Part shown: piece by piece, positions 1 through 10,319 of the stretch
Layout of the letters: each line of letters opens with the position of its first letter
Position numbering within the stretch: position 1 is the first letter of the stretch
Source: Gigaspora rosea
Taxonomy: Eukaryota; Glomeromycota; Glomeromycetes; Diversisporales; Gigasporaceae
Direction: 5' to 3'
Assembly (NCBI GenBank): GCA_003550325.1
Contig: QKWP01002110.1
Coordinates: forward strand, 13,746-77,745
DNA: 64,000 nucleotides
Notes under the pieces: generated by a model
Seen by the model: only the letters and a program-made list of their open reading frames with translations
Told to the model about the DNA's origin: nothing
Database searches by the model: none
Program-made: the position numbers and the translations under genes

Positions 1-703
1 GTGCTTTTTGTTTTTGTTTTTTTGGTTTATTTTTAAAATTTTTTTATTAATTTATTTTATTTCGACACTTTGCGAGAAAAACAACAACTTTTCGAAACCT
101 TGCGCATGCCAACTACAACTTTCGACACTTTCAAGAACACACCCCCAGCAATTTCTAAATCTTCAAGAATGCTGCTTTAGAGAAATAGTTGCAAGTTTTC
201 GCAAGTTTTCAAAAGTTTTTGCAAGTTTTTGCAAGTTCTTGCAAGGTTTCGTTTCATTTATTTTTTTTTTCGTGCTTTTTGTTTTTGTTTTTTTGGTTTA
301 TTTTTAAATTTTTTTATTAATTTATTTTATTTCGACACTTTGTGAGAAAAACAACAACTTTTTAAAACCTTTCGCATGCCAACTATGACTTCCGACACCT
401 TTAAGAACACACCCCCAGCAAATATTAAATTTTCAAGAACGCTTCTTTAGAGAAATGTGTGCAAGTTTTCGCAAGTTTTTGCTAGTTTTTGCAAGTTTTT
501 GCAAGGTTTTACTTATTTTTTTTTGTTTTATGATTTTGGTTTTGTTTTTTTTTTGGTTTATTTTTAAATTTTTTTTTATTAATTTATTTTATTTCGGCAC
601 TTTGCGAGAAAAACAACAACTTTTCGAAACCTTGCGCATACCAACTACGACTTCCGACACTTTCAAAAATGATAGAAAACAAAGAAGCGAAGATAATAGC
701 TAA
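1..703. repeat. tandem repeat, about 270-bp unit, 2.6 copies
   Basis: Three successive copies of one unit can be aligned by eye. The block TTGGTTTATTTTTAAA recurs near 22, 293 and 553, giving spacings of 271 and 260. Each unit has a T-rich half with short GCAAGTTTT reiterations and a half with the words CGACACTTTGCGAGAAAAAC and GCATGCCAACTA. The first copy is cut by the window edge. Small open frames here follow the repeat and do not look like genes. Confidence 0.85.
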
Positions 704-1078
704 CTGTAGGTGGGCAAAAATAAGTATATAGGGCTAGTTTTTGTATATAGTAATAGAATTAGATGCGACGAAGTGCAAAAATAGTTTAAAATATTTGTAA
801 TAATGTAAAAATAATACGTAATATATAATAAAGTATGTAATATTAATTAAAAATATATATTTAATAAATGTAAAATATAATATATACATAATAATAATAA
901 ATAAAAAAATAAAAATTTTATAATAAATTGCAAAACGGTGCAAAATATTGCGAAATTCTGTAAAAAAGCATAATTATGTGAATATGTATATCATTTATTT
1001 ATTTTTTAAAAAATTGTGAAAATTTGTGAAAATTTGCGAAAACATCACAAAATATGCACAAATATTACTCCTGCGACC
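704..1078. other. A+T-rich spacer, no gene seen
   Basis: Very A+T-rich DNA with short reiterations such as AAATTTGTGAAAATTTGCG near 1015-1040. No open frame has coding character and no terminal repeats were found. Confidence 0.6.
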
Positions 1079-1086
1079 CTGCAACT

Positions 1087-1466
1087 CAGTGAAAAAGATT
1101 TGAAATTTTTTTTTTGTTCTTCGGGAACATAAAATATTAAATTTATATTCCCAAAAAATTTTTAATGTTCCTATAACTAAATTTCTCTTTCTTTCTCTTT
1201 CTTTCTCTTTTCCTCACTCCTTTTTTCACTCTCACTCTCACTCTCTTTTTCTTTTTCTTTCTCTCTCTCTCTCTCTTTTTCTCTCTCTCTTTTTCTCTCT
1301 CTCTCTCTCTCTCTTACGCAAAAAAAACTATTTCTATAGGGAACACAAATTATAGCTTTTATGTTCCCAGTTTGTTCCTAATAGGGAATATAAATTCTAA
1401 ATTTAGTGTTCCTAAATTTTTTTAAATGTTCCTGGGAACACTGGGAACATCAAATCTTTAACACTG
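1087..1466. mobile_element. hAT-type MITE, 380 bp
   Basis: The ends are inverted: it starts CAGTGAAAAAGATTTGA and its other end, read on the minus strand, starts CAGTGTTAAAGATTTGA. It is flanked by 8-bp duplications CTGCAACT (1079-1086) and CTGCAACA (1467-1474), 7 of 8 identical, as expected for hAT. Words such as GTTCC, GGAAC and ATGTTCC are repeated inside. A CT-rich microsatellite occupies the middle. No coding capacity, so any movement would depend on a transposase encoded elsewhere. The element at 15003-15406 belongs to the same family. Confidence 0.75.
1191..1314. repeat. CT-rich microsatellite inside the MITE
   Basis: An almost pure pyrimidine run of CTTTCT, CACTCT and CTCTCT units. 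It makes this copy different from its relative at 15003-15406. Confidence 0.9.
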
Positions 1467-1556
1467 CTGCAACACCCCAAAGGGGCATTTTTTTATTTCG
1501 CATTGTATCATAAGATTTTCGAAATATTACGGCAATAACTTACGTAAGATTATGTA

Positions 1557-1760
1557 CAGTCAACTCTCTCTAATCTGAACTGCTGGGACTGCTTTTTTTT
1601 ACTATGTAAAAATTTGAAAAAGTTCAGTTTTCAAAAAGTTATATATGGCTAATCTGAACTTTATAATAAAATTTACAAATGTTCTAGGAGATTTTGTTCA
1701 GTTTAGAAAGAGTTTAATAGTATTCAGTTTAGAGATGTTCAGATTAGAAAGAGACAACTG
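1557..1760. mobile_element. pogo/Tc1-mariner-like MITE, 204 bp
   Basis: The terminal inverted repeats are CAGTCAACTCTCTCTAATC on the left and CAGTTGTCTCTTTCTAATC on the right (minus strand), continuing into CTGAAC on both sides. TA dinucleotides flank it at 1555-1556 and 1761-1762. Starting with CAGT and duplicating TA is typical of pogo/Tigger relatives (established knowledge). TTCAGTTT words repeat inside. No transposase is present. Confidence 0.8.
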
Positions 1761-2244
1761 TATATATCTGCTATAGCGTAAACATACATAATTATTACCC
1801 CTACGTAATACTCCGAACTAATTGTAAGATTTTCGCAAGTTTACGTTCGCGTAAAAACTTGCGGAGGTTTACGCATACTTTTTTTTCTGATGGATCATTG
1901 AGTTTGATCGATCATGATCGAACAAAAAATTTCGTGATCGATCATGACCGATTTGACTAAGCAATCGGTAATACCATGTTCGATTTCAATCTCTAGTGTA
2001 ATATATATTACAACTACTATTAATAAAATATATAGTATAACTATAATAAATGTAATATATGTAATAAGTGGTATAAATATAATATATGAGATATCTAGAA
2101 TATAAGCTATAAATATGACATCCTTCAGATATGTCAGATCTATGATTTTTGCCCGCAGCAATCTTCTAGCCAATCAGATTGCTGATCTATTAATAAGTAT
2201 AGAAGTAAATGTTTGACAACTCTTATCTTGGCAACCAGAGGTCG

Positions 2245-2550
2245 TACAGGGACGTACTATAGCTCATTCGAACTGTCTCGGTGAGCTGAGTCGGATGGTG
2301 GTAGTTTCATCAAATTCGAATTACTGGCTCCAAAGTTATACCTGTTTTTGTGATATTTCACAGGTCAACACTATGTAAAATTTTATGTAAACAAATATTA
2401 GTTTACATAGAATTTTATATAGTTGCCCAATCGTTTTTTGACAATATCTCTGTATCTACTAGGCCGATTTGATGATCTAACCACTGTTAGATGCGTCTCG
2501 ACGAGCTCTACAACTTTAATTAGTCTACATAACTTGTTAACTTAGTAAGA
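2245..2550. repeat. degenerate long palindrome, superfamily member
   Basis: Two arms around a centre near 2390 read as diverged reverse complements: a GTGGTAGTTTCATCAAATTCG-type segment in the left arm matches GATTTGATGATCTAACCAC in the right arm. The right arm (GATGCGTCTCGACGAGCTCT) is nearly identical to one arm of the palindrome at 56283-56715. The centre is the word GTTTACATAG with its complement. No protein-coding signal. Confidence 0.6.
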
Positions 2551-2660
2551 AAAATATTTTTTCTTGGATAATCATAGCATTTCGTCTATAAGTGATTTAT
2601 ATAGTAATTTGCATTAGGTTACACTATGATCATGCATCAGTTGACTGGCGGATTATCAAT

Positions 2661-2768
2661 TAATGTTTTTAAAAAAAATTTAATAGAGAATATCTTAAAT
2701 TTTATAAAAATTTTCAATTTAAAAGTAATGTTCTTATAAATCATAAGAACATAAAATTTCTAATACTG
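2661..2768. mobile_element. right end of a hAT-like MITE, left end not found
   Basis: The right terminus, read on the minus strand, starts CAGTATTAGAAATTTTATG and resembles the ends of the elements at 1087-1466 and 15003-15406. It abuts a tRNA-headed retroelement fragment, apparently inserted in it. I could not place the matching left end, so the extent is uncertain. Confidence 0.4.
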
Positions 2769-2925
2769 GGTATAGCAGCTAGTGTAAAACTTTAGGGCAG
2801 ACCACTCAAATTAAATATTAAAAGTGTATATGTGGCTAGTTGTACTCTTATTTATATATAATTTCTAATATATATAATTAAATAAAACCTAAACTTAGAG
2901 TAAGCACTTTGAAACTAAAAAAATA
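2769..2925 (+). mobile_element. 3' fragment of the tRNA-headed SINE family
   Basis: It matches the last ~170 bases of the full copy at 54252-55276: TATAGCAGCTAGTGTAAAAC, then a GGCAGACCACT segment, then GTGGCTAGTTGTACTCT, ending in an A-rich tail. The 5' part is missing or separated by the preceding MITE. Confidence 0.65.
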
Positions 2926-2986
2926 ATTAATTCGTGATCCGTATACCAATCAGTAGCTACATATATTACCATATATAGAGGATAGC

Positions 2987-3252
2987 TAAAGCCAGGTGCG
3001 TTTATATGTTTTTGATTATTTAATTAAAATTAGGGTAAGGGTTAGTTAGGGGTTAGAGTTAGGGCTTAATTTATAAGCAAAATTGTCTTCCCGACATTTT
3101 TTATTAATGCTTCTAGATAGATTTAGACACTTGTTTTTTGTATTTTCAGCGCTTTTCACTTTTTTTCTTTGTTTTTGTCTTGTTGGGCTAATCCGTAAAG
3201 ATCAAATTTATAATTTGATTGGCTTTATATCACGTGAACGCACCAGGCTTTA
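2987..3252. mobile_element. MITE with internal telomere-like TTAGGG words
   Basis: Inverted ends TAAAGCCAGGTGCGTT and TAAAGCCTGGTGCGTT (minus strand). Inside there are GGGTAAGGGTTAGTTAGGGG-type words, a C/T-rich block and the phrase AATTTGATTGGCTTTATATC, which recurs inverted in the MITE at 62489-62762. No target duplication was evident. Confidence 0.6.
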
Positions 3253-3277
3253 GACGACCCCATATATAGTAAAATTA

Positions 3278-3713
3278 GGGAAAATCAATTATTATTTATC
3301 AAATTTCTGGAATCTGGAGTTACCAGAGCAATAGCGAATTTTTTACTAAGCTAACCTTTCTTATTTACTAGACAAAAGTTGTAGAGCACATTCTTGCAAT
3401 TCTAATGGTAGTAAAATCATTAAAATCAGTTCAGTAGATCACAAGATATCATTAAAAAACGTTTTACAAACATATAGAATTTCTATATAAACAAAACATT
3501 GTTTACATAGAAACTCTATATAGTCGTGAAACCTTTTCAACGATATCTTGTGATATACTAAGCTAATTTTAATGATTTTATCACAATTAGAATCGCAAGA
3601 ATGCTCTACAACTTTCGTCTAGTAGAGAAGAAAGGTTAGCTTAGTAAAAAAATTCGTTATTGCTCTGGTAACGCCAGATTCCAGAAATTTAATAAACAAT
3701 AATTGATTTTCCC
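3278..3713. repeat. long palindrome, about 215-bp arms
   Basis: The two halves are near-perfect reverse complements around a centre near 3495. The outer ends are GGGAAAATCAATTATT and its complement; the inner ends are TTTCTATATAAAC and GTTTACATAGAAA. Each arm contains a segment meaning 'TACAACTTT..GTCTAGTA', a degenerate version of the block shared with the palindromes at 2245-2550 and 56283-56715. It could fold into a very long hairpin. Confidence 0.85.
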
Positions 3714-3786
3714 CATATATTACTATAGATTTTCACTGTTTGGTATATGGATCACGAATTAATTAAAATAAAGATCTAAGAATATG

Positions 3787-3802
3787 AATAATAGAGTTAA
3801 AG
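3787..3802 (+). repeat. left target-site duplication of the LINE
   Basis: AATAATAGAGTTAAAG, repeated exactly at 8925-8940 after the LINE poly-A tail. Confidence 0.9.
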
Positions 3803-4507
3803 ACAAAGAAGAAAGAACAAAGATATGTAGTCGTGGGAGATTTCAATGTGGATCTGAACTAAACAGAAAAAATTAATGTAGAAGAACAAAAAGAAAAAAA
3901 AGAAAAGAAACAAATACTCTAGCTTCTGAAAGGAAAAAGGTTTTTAGACGTCTTTTATGAGCCCGATTCCGGGGTAGCCGACATGGAGACGTAAGGAGAC
4001 ACAGTCAAGAATTGATACTATCTGGGTCGATGGTCATTGGAAACAAATATTTTGTTACACAAAACTAAGAATATGCTGTTCAGAACAGGTAGTGACCATC
4101 AAGTAGTACTCATGCAAGTAGAAACCGGATTAAATATGCGAAAACGAAGCCAAGCAAGAAATAAAAGACTAGAAAAGAAAAGACTAGAGATAGATATAAA
4201 AAATGTTAGTGAAAAGATGTGGGAAGAATACCAAGCCAAGTTGAACTTGGAACTAAAAACTAGAATCGTAAAAAGAAGCAAAGGAGGAAAAGACCTGAAT
4301 AAAGACCGCACAGAGCAGCAAGAATTAGAATCAGAGTTAGAAAATAAAACTTTGGACCAGCTATGGGATATTATAGAGAACAGTATAAAAAGAGCAGTCG
4401 CAGTTGCACTTCCAAAAAAGAAAAGGACTCCTGTATTAGAAGATATATCATATATAGACACGAATACAAAGAAGCTAAAGAAAGATATATGTACATTGGG
4501 AAAATAG
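3803..4507 (+). pseudogene. LINE endonuclease (EEP) remnant
   Basis: Remains of an apurinic-like endonuclease that would nick target DNA to prime reverse transcription. Visible motifs are VVVGDFNVDLN at 3828-3860 (the conserved GDFN), RIDTIWVDGHW near 4008-4040 (family consensus RIDYIW), and the C-terminal SDH at 4091-4099 followed by QVVLM. Stops and frame changes separate them, including a TAA directly after the GDFN segment. From 4037 a 156-residue frame stays open through SDH into a basic, coiled-coil-like linker rich in Lys, Arg and Glu. The N-terminal half of the domain is absent because of the 5' truncation. A functional enzyme is excluded in this copy. Confidence 0.8.
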
Positions 4508-4516
4508 TGCAGAAAG

Positions 4517-6330
4517 TTGAAAAAGAATAGAGAAAAGGTCCTGGCAGAGCAGGAGATAAGGAAATTAGAAGTCTTTATAGAACGGCTAAAGGAGCAGTGG
4601 AAATTAGATATATTAAATGACTACTCAGAAATATATAAATCCTTAGAAGTATGGTGGACAGTTTTGTTCAAAAGATGGCATTATGCTATTAAAAATGAAG
4701 AGGAAAAAAGAATCAGAGCCTGTATAGAAACTAGATATGAAATAATAATTAAAGATCAAAGAGGCATGATAGATAGTCTGTTAGATTGGGCACAGAAAAG
4801 AATCCAATTAGATAGGGTAGTCAAGCATATAGAAGAAGAGGAAGAGGAATTAGTAAATAAACCAAAGAAAGTGTTAGAAAAAGTAAGAAGGCATTTTACA
4901 GAGCAGTTTAGAAAATGACAATCCATGGCAGAAAAATTACCAAATAGATGGAAAAAAAGATTTCATCCGATAGAAGGGGTAGAGCCAATTTGGTATAAAC
5001 ACTTACTAGAAAAGGTATCATCAGATGAATAGGAAAAAGCACTAGAACAAACCAAAAACAAATCGGCGCCGGGGATGTCAGGTATCACCTACCCAATGAT
5101 AAAGAAAGCTAGAGGCTATGCAAAAAGGATTTTCTAGTATATAGCAAGTAAATGCCTAAAAGAGGGGAGCATGGCAAAAAAATGGAAGCTCAGCATGCTA
5201 TATCCAATACCCAAGAAGGAAGAGTGGGATTATAGATTGAACAATATTAGACTCATTCTCTTATTAGAAACCTTTAAAAAGTCAGTAGTTAGAGTATTGA
5301 ATAACAAACTGGGAGCAATCCTTAAGAAAAAAATATTTTAAAGGAAAGAAATTTTGCAGGGTTGCAAGAAGAAGGAACAGCGGCACTGATACATTTGCTA
5401 AACTGTATACTGAAAGATGCAAGGAAAAATAAAAAGGAAATTTGAATCTTGTTTCAAAATATGAAAAAAGCTTTTGATTCAGTAAATATCGAAATGCTAC
5501 AGCTAGCATTAGAGTGTATTAAACTTCTAGTAGGAGCGGTAGATTTCATAACCAATTTATACAAGAATAGAGAAATTGAAGTTATAACAGGAGTAGGAAA
5601 TACAGAGAAATTTATCGCAGGGGATGGAATAGACCAGGGGGAGTCATATCACTCCTGGTCTAGAAAATATTCTTTGATCCGCTTTTAGTAGAAATTCAAG
5701 AAGGAAGAGATAGAGGTTACAAAATGCAGTTGATGGCCATTTAATTTGCAAAGAGGAGAGATAGAAGTACAAGAGCTGCAAGTACCAGCTTTAGCATATG
5801 CAGACGATACTACGTATTTGGCAAGAAACAAGTTTGAGTTAGAATGAATACTTGAAGTAGCAGAAGACTTTTACAAAGTAAACGATATAAAAATTAATAA
5901 TAAGAAATCAGAGCTACTAGTTCTAAATACGTATAGCAAAACTATAGTACAAGAAGATATAAAATTTGGGCCAAAGAAAGAAATAATCCATGGTAAAAAA
6001 GAAAAAGATCTAACGAGATTTTTGGACGTATAGTTGTCTGAAAAATCAGAAATCAGGCAAGTAGTTAGAATAGCAAAAGAGGAAGTTCTAACAATCGTTA
6101 AAGGAATTAAAAGAAAAAAGGCCTCATTAGCACACATGGCATATTTAAACAATGTTGTTTGGCTTCCAGGTTTGGAATATAGATTGCAGCACTGTATCCT
6201 GTCTTGAAAGAACTGTGAAAAGCTGCAGAGCCCTCTTCTGATGCTAATCAAAAATAAAGCAGGAATGATGAAGACAACTCCAAACTCAGCATTAACACAT
6301 TCAACAAAAGTAATGTGGGACAAGCAGTAT
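4517..6330 (+). pseudogene. LINE reverse transcriptase remnant
   Basis: A degenerate reverse transcriptase. After a charged linker (open 4517-4918) come SAPGMSGITYPMIKKA at 5063-5110, LYPIPKKEEWDYRLNNIR near 5200-5250 (the usual R-P-I-x-L stretch), FQNMKKAFDSVN at 5452-5487 (motif A), DQGES near 5630 shifting frame into an ISPL-like segment (motif B), and LAYADDTTYLA at 5791-5823 (motif C, YADD intact). In motif A the catalytic aspartate of the usual F-x-D is replaced by asparagine. Several TAG/TAA stops lie between motifs. This copy is dead, but the domain order is clear. Confidence 0.85.
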
Positions 6331-7059
6331 GGCTAAGATTAAAACAGGCGCAGTTGAATTGTAAAAGCACAACATGCATACTAGATTTGGAAAAAGAAAG
6401 AATAGAGAAAATGCAAAGTGAAAAATAATCTAGCTTGCAAGAAGCGAAAAAACTGAATATTAGTTTCAGATCAAAAGAGCTAGAAGTGAAATGTAAAATA
6501 GAAGGAACAGGAATGGAGATTGTAAGCCTAGTTAAAAAAGAAGACCTGCAAAGTTTCTTAAGGAAAAAGGTTAAATATCTTTCTGCTAGAGCAAGTTTTG
6601 GATGTAAAGAGCGAGAATGCTCATATGGAAGCAGGTTAGACAGATAAGGGGTGTGACAGCAAAAGGAAGAGCATCTAAATGGTACACAAACCTTGAAGCA
6701 AGTATACTAGAAGACTTGTATAGCAGGAAACTAAGAGCTCCACAAGAGAAAGAAAACTTCTTACATATAAAAGCCAATTTGAAAACAATTAGTAAAGACA
6801 AACGAAAATGAGAATGGCTAGTCTTCGGAAGAAGAAGTAATAAAATGGAGATAGGAAGGATCATGAGTAAAAAGACCCAGCAGGAGTTTCTTATAGAACA
6901 CTGGAAAAAGGACTTAGTAAACAAGCAAGGCCTTGCTAGAATCAAGCAGTGCAGGGGTTGTAAACTAAAAAACAAAAAGGCAGAACCGGGTCCCATATGC
7001 CAAGCAAGTATAAAGGTCCGAAGTAAAAAGAGGGTACTGAACAAAAAGTGGCTAGAGAA

Positions 7060-8372
7060 GATAGAGACCTCCAACAAAAAATGTAAAAAGCTAAGTATCC
7101 CTTGGGAGAATATAGTAGAAAACTACCTTGAGATCACGGAAATAAAAGAACAGAGTGTGGTGGAGATACCTATAAACACCATTAATGAAGAATATATGAA
7201 AGCTAGTATTACGGGACAAGAGGCAATAGAAGAACTAGAAAAGGTAGCAGAGAGGATATGCTCATAGAAGACGATAAAGGCTTACACAGATAGGTCTTTA
7301 ACCAACTCAAAGGAAGAAGGAACTCGAATGGGTATAGCATGGGTGGCAATTAATGAAGCAGCTGTTCATGTTGGACAGAATAAAGAAACATTTTGTTGTA
7401 GATTAGAAGAATAGCCTCCTTCAACTCGTGCAAAGTTGGGACATTACTACTGGTGGCCCCTAAGGAAGCAAAGGTGCAAATATATACTGACAGTCTTGTA
7501 GCAATATAGGCAATCAAGAAGACAGAAAAGCTTAAAAAGTTAAGAAGTTGTTTTAAGATGCAGAACGCAAGCCTGCTCTGGCAGATTTCTCAAATACAAA
7601 AAATCAAGAAGCGACAGTAGAGATGCACAAATTTAAGGGGCACAGTGGTATTGTAAAAAATGAAGAAGCAGACAAACTTGCAAAAAATGGGGCCAGAAGC
7701 AACAGCACTATAAGTATCAAGTGGCACTGGACCAAGATTCAGCAGGTAGTCCCATGTTGAAAGAACTTTATAATTGATAGCCCGATTAGGAAGTTTATGA
7801 GTCAAATAGCAGTAGCAATACAGGATGCAAAATGGGTAGGACTTAAGAGGTTTGAAGAAAGGAACTTTGAAAAAGAGGAGGGTAATATAGATTAGAAAGA
7901 GACATGGCAATTTTTAGGAAGGTTTAAAGGAAGGAGATGTACGGATAAAAGGAAAAATAAGGAATGGGTTTTTAGAACGAAGTGCCTTAATGGCCTACTG
8001 CCTACGATGTCAGAGCTTAGGTTAAGAAGGCCTGATCAGTACAAAATGGACATGTGTACAACCTGTTAGCAGGAGCCAGAAACGTTAGAACACCTGGCAA
8101 GTTGTGTAGACTATCAGGAAATTTGGAAATTGATAGAAGAAAAAACATGTGAAGAGGTAAAGAAAATACTTCAGGAAGATTCCAGTACTTGTGCGGAAGC
8201 AGCAATACAGGAGTTGGAAAGAAGGATTTTTGGTAAAGGAGAGGATGAGAAAAAAGGTATAAGAAGCCAGTTAGTTAATTCAAGGCCTTATACCTCAGAA
8301 TTGGAAGGAAAAAATAGAAAGTCTAATGAAGAACAAAGCAGAGACAAGAAGGGCTTTGGACACAATTATTGA
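7060..8372 (+). pseudogene. LINE RNase H domain and C-terminal zinc motif remnant
   Basis: RNase H motifs follow in order: KAYTDRSL at 7275-7298 (usual YTDGS, glycine changed to arginine), a MGIAWVAIN strand near 7328-7355, IYTDSLVAI near 7480-7505, and GHSGIVKNEEADKLAK near 7638-7688. Farther on is MCTTC, a stop, then EPETLEHLASC at 8051-8110. This is a C-x2-C...H-x4-C arrangement like the zinc-binding C terminus (zf-RVT) found in LINEs of this class. Stops and frameshifts are frequent. The RNase H would have degraded RNA in the RNA:DNA hybrid. Confidence 0.8.
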
Positions 8373-8924
8373 AACCGTTAGCGTGAGATTTCAGCAGCAT
8401 ATTTGGAATTTCAGTTGTGAATTCCAAAATGACTGGGAGAAGGTAAAGAGAATAACTACCTTAGCGAAAAGAAAAAGCCGAAGAAAAACAAAACAAGAGT
8501 AGCGAAAGAAAAGAAAATATCATTCTGAATAGCGAAATTAGACAGATTACAGAACATAGCCTAAAAAGAAAAAAGGATTGAAAAAATGGAGCGAGAGTTT
8601 TAGCAGAATCAAATATAAACAATCTAATTCTAGAGGGACCAAACCGACCTGGTCTTCATAGGTTAAGTCTAAATATTTAGATTCAGAAACATTTGGCAAA
8701 ACTAATATGGCAAGCAATTGCCAGCTGGTGACAGGAGGAAACATATTCTCAGTAAGTTGAGAATCCTAATCGAGGCGAATAATCGCTAGGCGGGTCGCAC
8801 CTGGACATAAAGTTGAGTGAGCTTTCTGTTAGAATAGAATTGCAATATATATGTAAACATTAGTTTTTTTATATATAATAAAGTCTATAGACACAAAAGG
8901 CAAAATTGCCAAATTTAAAAAAAA

Positions 8925-8940
8925 AATAATAGAGTTAAAG
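8925..8940 (+). repeat. right target-site duplication of the LINE
   Basis: AATAATAGAGTTAAAG, identical to 3787-3802. Confidence 0.9.
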
Positions 8941-9165
8941 GGTTAGGACTAACCAATGATAATAAATAACTTTCAAATGATCTTTAAATAATTTCAAATA
9001 ACCTCAAATAATCCCAATTTTATTATAAATTTTAGTTTGAAATAACCTAGATTATTTTAAAAACGACAAATAATTGTTAATTTTACTATTTAGCTATATA
9101 TATATGCCAATACCTTAGTAAAGTTAGTAAAATTGGTTAGTAATACAACAATTTTTTAGTAGATT
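8941..9165. other. A+T-rich DNA resembling hAT subterminal repeats
   Basis: Words such as CAAATGATCT, AAATAATTTCAAATAACC and CTCAAATAATCC resemble the ends of the hAT at 53869-55902. No convincing pair of termini was located. Confidence 0.35.
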
Positions 9166-9335
9166 GCAGAAGTATTGCAGATATGGTATTTAGTATAAAA
9201 CCTTTGAAGGACTACTTAAAATAAGCAACCAAAAGTTGTATATGACTAATTGTACTCTTATATATATATAACTTTTAAAAAATAACTAATAAAATTCTAG
9301 TTCTAAAATAGATACTTTAAAAAAAAATAATTAAT
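9166..9335 (+). mobile_element. 3' fragment of the tRNA-headed SINE family
   Basis: GGACTACTTAAAATAAGCAACC followed by AAAAGTTGTATATGACTAAT and TTGTACTCTTAT matches the 3' region of the copy at 54252-55276, ending in an A-run near 9330. Confidence 0.6.
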
Positions 9336-9461
9336 TAAGATTTACAACAAATTATAAATAATTAAAATTTATAATTTTATTTTAGAATTAAAATAACAAG
9401 TTTTAATTAAAAATCTTTTATTAATAAAATTAAAAATTAAAATAAAATTTAGTATATACAA

Positions 9462-9692
9462 GGCTAATAGTCTCCACCTGTAGATGTTTAAATAACTCTC
9501 AGTGAGTTGAGGGCTTTAAAAAGAGGGAAACAGCTGTCATGGCAGGTCACACCTGGGCTTTATTGAAGTCGAGTGAGTCTTTATTAGATATAGAAAAGTT
9601 TAAAGTATATAGTAATATAGAAGTAAACTTAGTGCATGTATATGTAATTCTTATTAATAAAGGCAGGGCCGCTAGTTAAAAAAAAAAAATAA
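9462..9692 (+). mobile_element. 5'-truncated LINE 3' end
   Basis: CTCTCAGTGAGTTGAGGGC, then TGGCAGGTCACACCTGGGC and GTCGAGTGAGTC align with the 3' end of the LINE at 3803-8924 (GTTGAG, GGGTCGCACCTGG, GTTGAGTGAGC). It ends in a pure A-run at 9679-9690. Only the 3' tail of the element is present. Confidence 0.65.
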
Positions 9693-9892
9693 AACTTTTG
9701 TTTATAAAAGTTAAAAAATAATTATAGGATTTTTTTATTAAAATAAGTATAAACTTTTTGTTTATAAAGGTCAAAATTAATTATTTTTATACATGTTTTT
9801 AAAGCTAATCTCTAACTAATTGGTTTTCATTTTGTAAATAAAATCACTATTATCTAATTACATACAATCTATCAGAAATATTGATATATATA

Positions 9893-10270
9893 TAAGGGAG
9901 GTAGTGTATTGTGAACAGGGGGTATTGTGGACAGAGCAGGTATCTTATGATCTAGTGATCAGAATTGGATAATTTTTATACCATTTGAATCATCTCAGAG
10001 AGACAAATTGAATGAATAAAAATTACCCAATTCCAATTACTAGATCATAAGATATTATTATTTATACAAAATATAAATTTTATATATATTTGAAAATCTG
10101 CAAATTTTTACTTAATAAACTTTTAACGATCTTGGGATTCCATAATTGGATTTTAACTATTTTGTGCTTGTTAGAATTGTCTCACTAAGATAGTCATTTT
10201 GGTAGTAAAATTACCCAAAACAAACTAGTAGATCAAAAATTATTCACTGTGTTCACAATACCTCTCTTTG
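9893..10270. repeat. palindrome-like repeat unit with inverted ends
   Basis: The ends GAGGTAGTGTATTGTGAACA and GAGAGGTATTGTGAACA (minus strand) are inverted. The left half has its own inverted pair, ATCTTATGATCTAGTGATC against ACTAGATCATAAGAT. The right half carries the block ACTTGTTAGAATT..TTTTGGTAGTAAAATTA that recurs at 10.36, 10.75, 13.73, 13.95, 16.8 and 21.2 kb. Confidence 0.6.
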
Positions 10271-10319
10271 TTCTAAAATTTAGTTTTTATATTCTATTTT
10301 GTGTACTAATTATTTATAT

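Larger units (their letters stand above)
2931..3758. mobile_element. TTAA-flanked inverted-repeat element with nested insertions
   Basis: Terminal inverted repeats TTCGTGATCCGTATACCA and TTCGTGATCCATATACCA (right end, minus strand) differ at one base and are flanked by TTAA on both sides. TTAA flanks recall piggyBac-like insertion, but the repeats do not start with the usual CCC, so the class is open. The element contains a MITE (2987-3252) and a long palindrome (3278-3713), and has no coding capacity of its own. Confidence 0.6.
3803..8924 (+). mobile_element. 5'-truncated LINE (EEP endonuclease, RT, RNase H, zinc motif)
   Basis: A non-LTR retrotransposon copy of 5.1 kb, bounded by a perfect 16-bp duplication and ending in poly-A at about 8917-8926. 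It begins inside the endonuclease domain, close upstream of the GDFN motif, so the 5' part of the element is missing. This is typical of incomplete reverse transcription. In order it carries the endonuclease remnant, a lysine/glutamate-rich linker, reverse transcriptase, RNase H and a C-terminal Cys/His motif. Many stops and frame changes interrupt the reading frame. The 3' untranslated end has a CTCAGTAAGTTGAGAATCC-type hairpin and a short AGGCAAAATTGCC palindrome before the tail. Confidence 0.9.

Noticed and set aside
8760-8924. LINE tail as the source of the SINE 3' tail
   Set aside because: Both end in ATAAA-containing sequence plus poly-A, but the preceding ~50 bases do not align, so a partnership is not supported here.
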